This document shows, in pieces, positions 59,706-63,519 of a stretch of DNA of 63,519 bases. The DNA comes from an uncultured bacterium (lineage in GTDB: Bacteria > Actinomycetota > Coriobacteriia > Coriobacteriales > Coriobacteriaceae). The stretch spans positions 1 through 63,519 of the forward strand of contig CAJMLY010000011.1 of assembly GCA_905214425.1 (NCBI GenBank). Reading direction: 5' to 3'. The notes under the pieces were generated by a model that was given only the letters and a program-made list of their open reading frames with translations, was not told the origin of the DNA and ran no database searches. The stretch's first letter is position 1; each line of letters begins with the position of its first letter. The translations under genes and the position numbers were made by a program.

Positions 59706-60096
59706 CGCGCCTCCTTTCGGCGGGATATTCGGCCTCGATTGCACGAGATAGCCGCTCGCATGCGTCAACTAAATTGGGCTCAACGGTATCAATCGCCGCG
59801 AAAATGGCCATAGACAGCCTTCTGGCTTCGGCGGCGCGGGACTGCCCCGCTATCGCCTTGGCGTTCGAGTTGAGCTCAGATAGCTGCACTGAAATTGCAA
59901 TGAGCTCGTCCCAGATGCTTCTTAGGGTGGACCCCGATGAAGCATGGGTCTCGTAGAGCGTCTTATACAAGATGTACTCAGTGATGGACATGTTGAGGCC
60001 CTTTGCCAATGCACGAATGGCGTCTGCCTCCTCGATAGTGCTTCTGGCCTCTATGCGCGCCTCTTTTAGCTGTTTCTTACGGGGCTTCTTGCTCAT
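59692..60096 (-). CDS. MobC-like relaxosome accessory protein
   Basis: 134 residues with an RHH-like basic N-terminus (KKPRKKQLKEARIEARSTIE) followed by AKGLNMSITEYILYKTLYE, a pattern shared by MobC/TraJ-type proteins that bind oriT and help the relaxase; the rest is helical (LSELNSNAKAIAGQSRAAEA). It is first in the operon and overlaps the relaxase start by 14 bases. AGGAG precedes the ATG. The promoter is a box of the shared regulon, 62 bases upstream. Confidence 0.8.
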   Translation of the reverse strand: MSKKPRKKQLKEARIEARSTIEEADAIRALAKGLNMSITEYILYKTLYETHASSGSTLRSIWDELIAISVQLSELNSNAKAIAGQSRAAEARRLSMAIFAAIDTVEPNLVDACERLSRAIEAEYPAERRRDALS

Positions 60097-60124
60097 GCAC
60101 TGTCTCCTAATTCATGCTTCTTCA

Positions 60125-60178
60125 AGCGTAGGGCAGTGATACGTACCGTGCCGTACAATTTGGTGACAGGTGGTGCCA
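60125..60178 (-). promoter_or_regulatory. Tandem-heptamer promoter box of the mobilisation operon, site 8, heptamers swapped
   Basis: Minus strand TGGCACC, ACC, TGTCACC, AAA, 28 bases, TACGCT (60130-60125), the same -10 as the adhesin operon. The two heptamer types have changed places, showing that both are versions of one half-site. Confidence 0.72.
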
Positions 60179-60354
60179 ATGTGTTTTACGTCCTATCTAC
60201 TGGAATACCTGCCAGAAGAAAGGGTCCGTTAAATCAGTAAGGGTCTATGTCATTCCCGAACTACGGAAAGTGGCATCTCCAGATCACCCGATTAACGGTA
60301 TTTTGTAACTTCAGTAGAAGTGGAAAGGCGAATAGTGATAAGAGAGAACTACTG

Positions 60355-60477
60355 AACTACGTAATAACGCAACTGTGCAATAGCGCGACTATGTAGTAGC
60401 GTAACTGTGTAATAGCGCAATAACGGCAAAGCGGAATAACAGAACCACGTGACTGCGGCATAACAGGACTGCATAAC
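60355..60477. repeat. 16-bp tandem repeats, cluster C (best preserved)
   Basis: Eight units in exact 16-base register from 60355: for example AACTACGTAATAACGC, AACTGTGCAATAGCGC, GACTATGTAGTAGCGT and AACTGTGTAATAGCGC. Orientation is opposite to clusters A and B. Gene-free. Confidence 0.8.
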
Positions 60478-60714
60478 ATTTCAGGGAATGGGGCACTGGT
60501 CCCGCTCGCTTTGCACTCTGGACAAACCTCTTTCTTAAAATACAGACAGCTGCAATCCCACTTTCGCATGCGAGCTGTAGCGAAAGCCGACCTTATTCCA
60601 AGCAATGGCTGAACGCCTCTCATCAACTCTTTGGATCCAGTTTGATAGTCAAGCTACTCATTCTCGTAAAACGTAATTGTTAGATAAGTGAACTATGCAA
60701 GAAGTGAACTAAAG

Positions 60715-60800
60715 AAATATGTAATAACGAAAGGACGTAATGACGTAACAACGTAAAAGCGGAATAGCCTAAATACGAAACTACAACATAGCGTGCCTAC
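60715..60800. repeat. 16-bp tandem repeats, cluster D
   Basis: Units at 60731-60746, 60747-60762, 60763-60778 and 60779-60794 keep the 16-base register, same orientation as cluster C, more worn. Confidence 0.65.
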
Positions 60801-61129
60801 TCAACAATCAGCGAATGGGGAAGATGGTCGCGGTCACTCAATATTCTGGGAAATGCCCTGCAGGAAATACCATAAGACTCGACCCTATATTCGTGTCTGA
60901 ACTTTCTCGTTAACAGACCTTAATTTCGAGATCAAGCAGAGAGCCTCTCGACAGTTTTACGGTTTGAGTTTGGTTGCGGGCATACTAAGTAAAAACCGAC
61001 AAGACCAGAGTTTGACCTATCCGCAAGGCAGCATTGTGATCCACTTTATGAACGAGCTTCAGTTTTCGCGGGTGCGATGTTCGCACTAACGCAATGGCAA
61101 CACAGTGATATTGCGTTATCACCGGATAA

Positions 61130-61250
61130 CTGATTAACGGACAAAGCAAATAAGCGGACTATGCGAAAAGCGAACAACCGAACTACGTGATAACGGCAGT
61201 ACGTCATACCGTAACAAAAGAAAAACCGAATAACATAACTGCGCGACCAA
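61130..61250. repeat. 16-bp tandem repeats, cluster E
   Basis: Degenerate units such as GACTATGCGAAAAGCG, AACAACCGAACTACGT and GATAACGGCAGTACGT in series, same orientation as cluster C. Confidence 0.6.
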
Positions 61251-61605
61251 GCCACAAGGAACTGTTGGGCACTTAAAGAACGGGAATGCTGGTTGCGGAC
61301 GTTTGGTACTCCAGACAATGCCCTTCATCAAATACCACCACCTGATCCCACGCTCACGCTTAAGCCGCCAAGACCGCTGACCCAACTTACGATTTCTATT
61401 AGTGCGTCTCACGTCAGCCTAATGGCGGCAGTTCGGTTGACAGAGCGCGCAAGGTGAAATTCATCAAGATCGGAGCATGGCGTATCCGCTAGGTATCGTT
61501 ATGGCTCATTGCGAATATGAAACCGAATGGGCCACGCCTGTAAAGGATGACCGGCAATGCTTTTTAGGCTACGAAATGAAGATCTATCTAACCGCTCAAT
61601 ATAGG

Positions 61606-61663
61606 TAAAACGTAACTCCGTAAGAGATGAACTACGTAAGAGATGAACTAACGAACTGTGTAT
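61606..61663. repeat. 16-bp tandem repeats, cluster F
   Basis: TAACTCCGTAAGAGAT, GAACTACGTAAGAGAT and GAACTAACGAACTGTG follow each other, then the register runs into the palindrome at 61664-61695, where the orientation reverses. Confidence 0.6.
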
Positions 61664-61695
61664 TTACGCAATAACGTAATAACGTTATTGCGTAA
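61664..61695. repeat. Perfect palindrome built from two opposed repeat units
   Basis: TTACGCAATAACGT, AATA, ACGTTATTGCGTAA: 14-base arms formed by repeat units facing each other. Confidence 0.75.
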
Positions 61696-61721
61696 CTATT
61701 TATCGCCGCAGGCGCCGGGTT

Positions 61722-61800
61722 TTAGGGCAGAGCCCTAACAAGCGCCGCCCTTGGCGGCGGTACGCTACCGGGCAAAACGCAGTTTTGTACGGCAGCGTAC
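61722..61800. other. Three-hairpin cluster, candidate origin of transfer
   Basis: Three stem-loops follow in a row: TTAGGGC/GCCCTAA (61722-61738), CGCCGCC/GGCGGCG (61743-61759) and a long imperfect one opening GTACGCT and closing AGCGTAC (61760-61800, 16 of 19 arm bases pairing). It lies upstream of the MobC and relaxase operon and between repeat clusters of opposite orientation, as expected for an oriT or a replication origin. There is no nick site I can identify with confidence. Confidence 0.45.
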
Positions 61801-61844
61801 GACTCTTGCGGACAAAATTCAGGACCGAACGGTACGATGTTCAA

Positions 61845-61985
61845 TAGTTCCGCTATTCCGTAGTTTCGTGGTTCGGCTTTTACGGTTTGCCGCTATAGCG
61901 CTATTGCATCTTGTCTTTATTACGTAGTTCTGTAGTTCGCTTTTCCCGTTGTCCATGTATTCTCCTTTTCCATAATTCAGTAGTT
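61845..61985. repeat. 16-bp tandem repeats, cluster G, reversed orientation
   Basis: CCGCTATTCCGTAGTT, TCGTGGTTCGGCTTTT, ACGGTTTGCCGCTATA, GCGCTATTGCATCTTG and TCTTTATTACGTAGTT in strict register, oriented like clusters A and B. The remaining gene-free parts of 60179-62077 show nothing else I can name. Confidence 0.7.
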
Positions 61986-62077
61986 CGTCTAACGATTGAA
62001 CGGGCAATGGGGCCCGGCGATAAATGGTTTCCCATTCACTACCGGAGCCCCACTGCCCGTTCAATCGAGTTAAATAG

Positions 62078-62117
62078 AAAAACGCCGGTGCCGTCTTTTG
62101 GCGGCCCCGGCGTTTCG
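62078..62117 (-). terminator. Terminator of the DUF2786 gene
   Basis: Arms around AACGCCGG...CCGGCGTT with an inner second stem, followed on the minus strand by TTTTTCTATTTA. Confidence 0.75.
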
Positions 62118-62119
62118 TC

Positions 62120-62797
62120 TTATGCCGATGCGGCGGTCACTCTGTCGCCTCTGCCGAACCCATAACCGGATTCATAGCCGTCGGCTTTTACATAGGGATC
62201 GCTAGTAGTCCTGACTTTAATCTTGGTCGTCCTCAAGCCGATCCCATCCATGTGACGGTTGACAGATTCGGGGACGACGATCGCGAGGGCCATGGACTCG
62301 TCATTGCTGACCTGCTCCGCATAGGCTCGCTTGAGACCGGAGATAAAGCCGAGCATCCACGTTCCCTTTACGCCCTTCTGGCGTGAGACGTTCCCGTACC
62401 CCAAGGCCTTCATCCGCGCGCAATAGGTCCTGAAGCAGTTCTCGGCCGCATTGGCGCTCGCCCTAAAGCAGCACGAGGCGACAACGGAATCCTCGCCCTC
62501 ACCGACGAACACGACAGTCCTTCCATTGTTGCTATATGACGTGTAGGCCCTGCACCTGTAGTTCGCTGCAACAACAAGTGCAAGGGTTTTCTTCCACTCG
62601 GGAATTCGACGGCCGAGATCGCAAACCTCCTCGCCGACTTCTGCCGGTGAATCGTCCAGATTGATGTCCTCCAACTTAAGGTTGTTCGCAACGAGGAGCC
62701 TCTGGAGCGCCAACGAGGCGGCACGCGCTTCGCCTTCGGTCGCAGCCCCGTCGATGAGGGCGACGATCTTCCTGATCTTCTCGTCGATGTTCTTCAT
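62120..62797 (-). CDS. DUF2786 domain protein
   Basis: 225 residues. The N-terminal MKNIDEKIRKIVALIDGAAT, then EGEARAASLALQRLLVANNL, is the DUF2786 helical hairpin (pattern KIRKLLALA..., EAE-A...A-Q-LM). The remainder is an alpha/beta domain of about 150 residues (WKKTLALVVAANYRCRAYTS; FVGEGEDSVVASCCFRASAN). Such proteins are common on plasmids and phages of actinobacteria but have no assigned activity. The ATG at 62797 follows GGAGAG; a longer frame to 63052 overlaps the upstream gene and a terminator. Confidence 0.78.
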   Translation of the reverse strand: MKNIDEKIRKIVALIDGAATEGEARAASLALQRLLVANNLKLEDINLDDSPAEVGEEVCDLGRRIPEWKKTLALVVAANYRCRAYTSYSNNGRTVVFVGEGEDSVVASCCFRASANAAENCFRTYCARMKALGYGNVSRQKGVKGTWMLGFISGLKRAYAEQVSNDESMALAIVVPESVNRHMDGIGLRTTKIKVRTTSDPYVKADGYESGYGFGRGDRVTAASA

Positions 62798-62906
62798 GGT
62801 TCTCTCCTTTGGAGTGGGGCGAGGGCTCGCAGGCCCCCGCCATTGGCTGTTCTTGAAATTAGGCGGCGCCGGAGCGCTCCCCCTGGGCGGTGGCCGGGGG
62901 AATAAA

Positions 62907-62931
62907 GGCCGGGACGGCGACCGTCCCGGCA
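62907..62931 (-). terminator. Terminator of the gene at 62938-63453
   Basis: GCCGGGACGG and CCGTCCCGGC around TCGC, followed on the minus strand by CCTTTATT. Confidence 0.65.
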
Positions 62932-62937
62932 TTGGAT

Positions 62938-63453
62938 CTATTTGATTTGGCTGATATGGAACGTGGGGACACCCCAGTCGTTGACGTTGATGAACAGCTG
63001 GAACCTCTGGTCGGCATAGGTCAGATCGATGAACATGCTGCCGTTCGAGCACTCAACGCCACCGTCCGGGAAACTGGCGACGAGCATGTCCTTCTCGGTG
63101 TGCAGCCCGGACTCAAGCCACCTCTCGCCGTCCTCTCCGCTCCACTTGAAATAGCTTTTGACGCAATGGGGGCCGATCGCCTCAAACGGCTCTTCCGTCC
63201 AAGACCCGATTTTGTCCCATTCGTACTCGATATCGAAAGAATAGGGGTAGAAATCATCCTTGGAGTGGACAGCGGAAAACCCGAGTTCAGACATCGCCTT
63301 GCAGAACTCGAACGACTCATGGTCGGGGTAATCCTTCTCGATGCCCTTGAAATTCGCGCTAGCAGGGATCTTCTTCAACGCCTTTACGGCGGCTTCGAGC
63401 TCCTCCTTGGACGCAAACTTAATTTCGCCGGTACCCCATGCGTAGTAGCCCAT
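62938..63453 (-). CDS. Hypothetical protein (171 aa)
   Basis: AGGAGG lies seven bases before the ATG. A soluble acidic protein that begins MGYYAWGTGEIKFASKEELE and has alternating strands and helices, with many aromatic residues in the second half (SYFKWSGEDGERWLESG, FIDLTYADQRFQLFINVNDW). The W-x-G-x-DG-x-W-type element is seen in small immunity-like or plasmid-borne proteins, but I cannot name the family. It is separated from the DUF2786 gene by a terminator, so each has its own transcript. Confidence 0.7.
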   Translation of the reverse strand: MGYYAWGTGEIKFASKEELEAAVKALKKIPASANFKGIEKDYPDHESFEFCKAMSELGFSAVHSKDDFYPYSFDIEYEWDKIGSWTEEPFEAIGPHCVKSYFKWSGEDGERWLESGLHTEKDMLVASFPDGGVECSNGSMFIDLTYADQRFQLFINVNDWGVPTFHISQIK

Positions 63454-63519
63454 CTGGCTCCTCCTAACCGCACGGCGTCGGCACCGCCCCTTGCGTGTGC
63501 CCCTCTCGACCCCGCCGCG

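Overview
The window looks like accessory DNA (an integrative or conjugative element, or a plasmid region) from a high-GC Gram-positive, most likely a Coriobacteriia-type actinobacterium. The reasons are high GC content, an actinobacterial-type integration host factor, a Tad/Flp pilus without secretin genes, Tat-exported surface proteins, a sortase with a thioester and T-Q-ester surface protein, and a type II-A CRISPR locus. No ribosomal RNA or tRNA and no replication initiator was recognised.

Layout. 1-3.5 kb: small genes, a broken RelBE module, repeat clusters and an unknown operon. 3.5-12.8 kb: a minus-strand Tad pilus block (lipoprotein, GT-C-like membrane protein, DUF192, TadC, TadB, TadA, CpaB, HTH, then three TadE/G-like proteins and a prepilin-peptidase-like protein). 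12.9-21.1 kb: CRISPR-Cas II-A (decayed repeats, 18-repeat array, leader, csn2, cas2, cas1, cas9, divergent tracrRNA). 21.1-29.1 kb: Flp pilin, a decayed exonuclease, a membrane-anchored HNH protein, a frameshifted gene and three tandem paralogues of unknown function. 29.1-41.5 kb: an operon of one membrane protein and four large Tat-exported adhesins. 41.7-51.2 kb: two Fic proteins, a sortase-anchored surface protein, a RelBE/DinJ-type module, a membrane-anchored surface protein and an mIHF. 51.3-60.1 kb: restriction-modification remnants, a large DNA methyltransferase, and a mobilisation operon (MobC-like, MOBP relaxase, unknown, SF2 helicase, class B sortase). 60.1-62.1 kb: about 2 kb without genes, carrying 16-bp repeats and a hairpin cluster that may be the transfer or replication origin. 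62.1-63.5 kb: two small genes.

Four observations stand out. (1) Eight operons share one promoter architecture: two tandem heptamers (TGTCACC, N3, TGGCACC, then AAA), followed at exactly 28 bp by a hexamer of the form NANNNT. These operons are the pilus operons, pilin, membrane HNH, adhesins, sortase-anchored protein, mobilisation genes and one unknown operon, so the surface and transfer functions look like one regulon. (2) In the adhesin operon the first three adhesins each carry a poly-G tract near the 3' end. In the native frame translation stops 70 nt before the next start. In both slipped frames it runs on through a hairpin that hides the next Shine-Dalgarno and stops exactly on the next start codon. 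The last adhesin has neither tract nor neighbour. This suggests a phase-variable translational relay. (3) Cas9 keeps all RuvC residues but has Arg899 where the HNH catalytic His is expected, so it may be a natural nickase. (4) Two Fic proteins and the three tandem unknown paralogues end in a similar tail (P-[GS]-T, then an amphipathic L/K/E helix), which may be a sorting or secretion tag.
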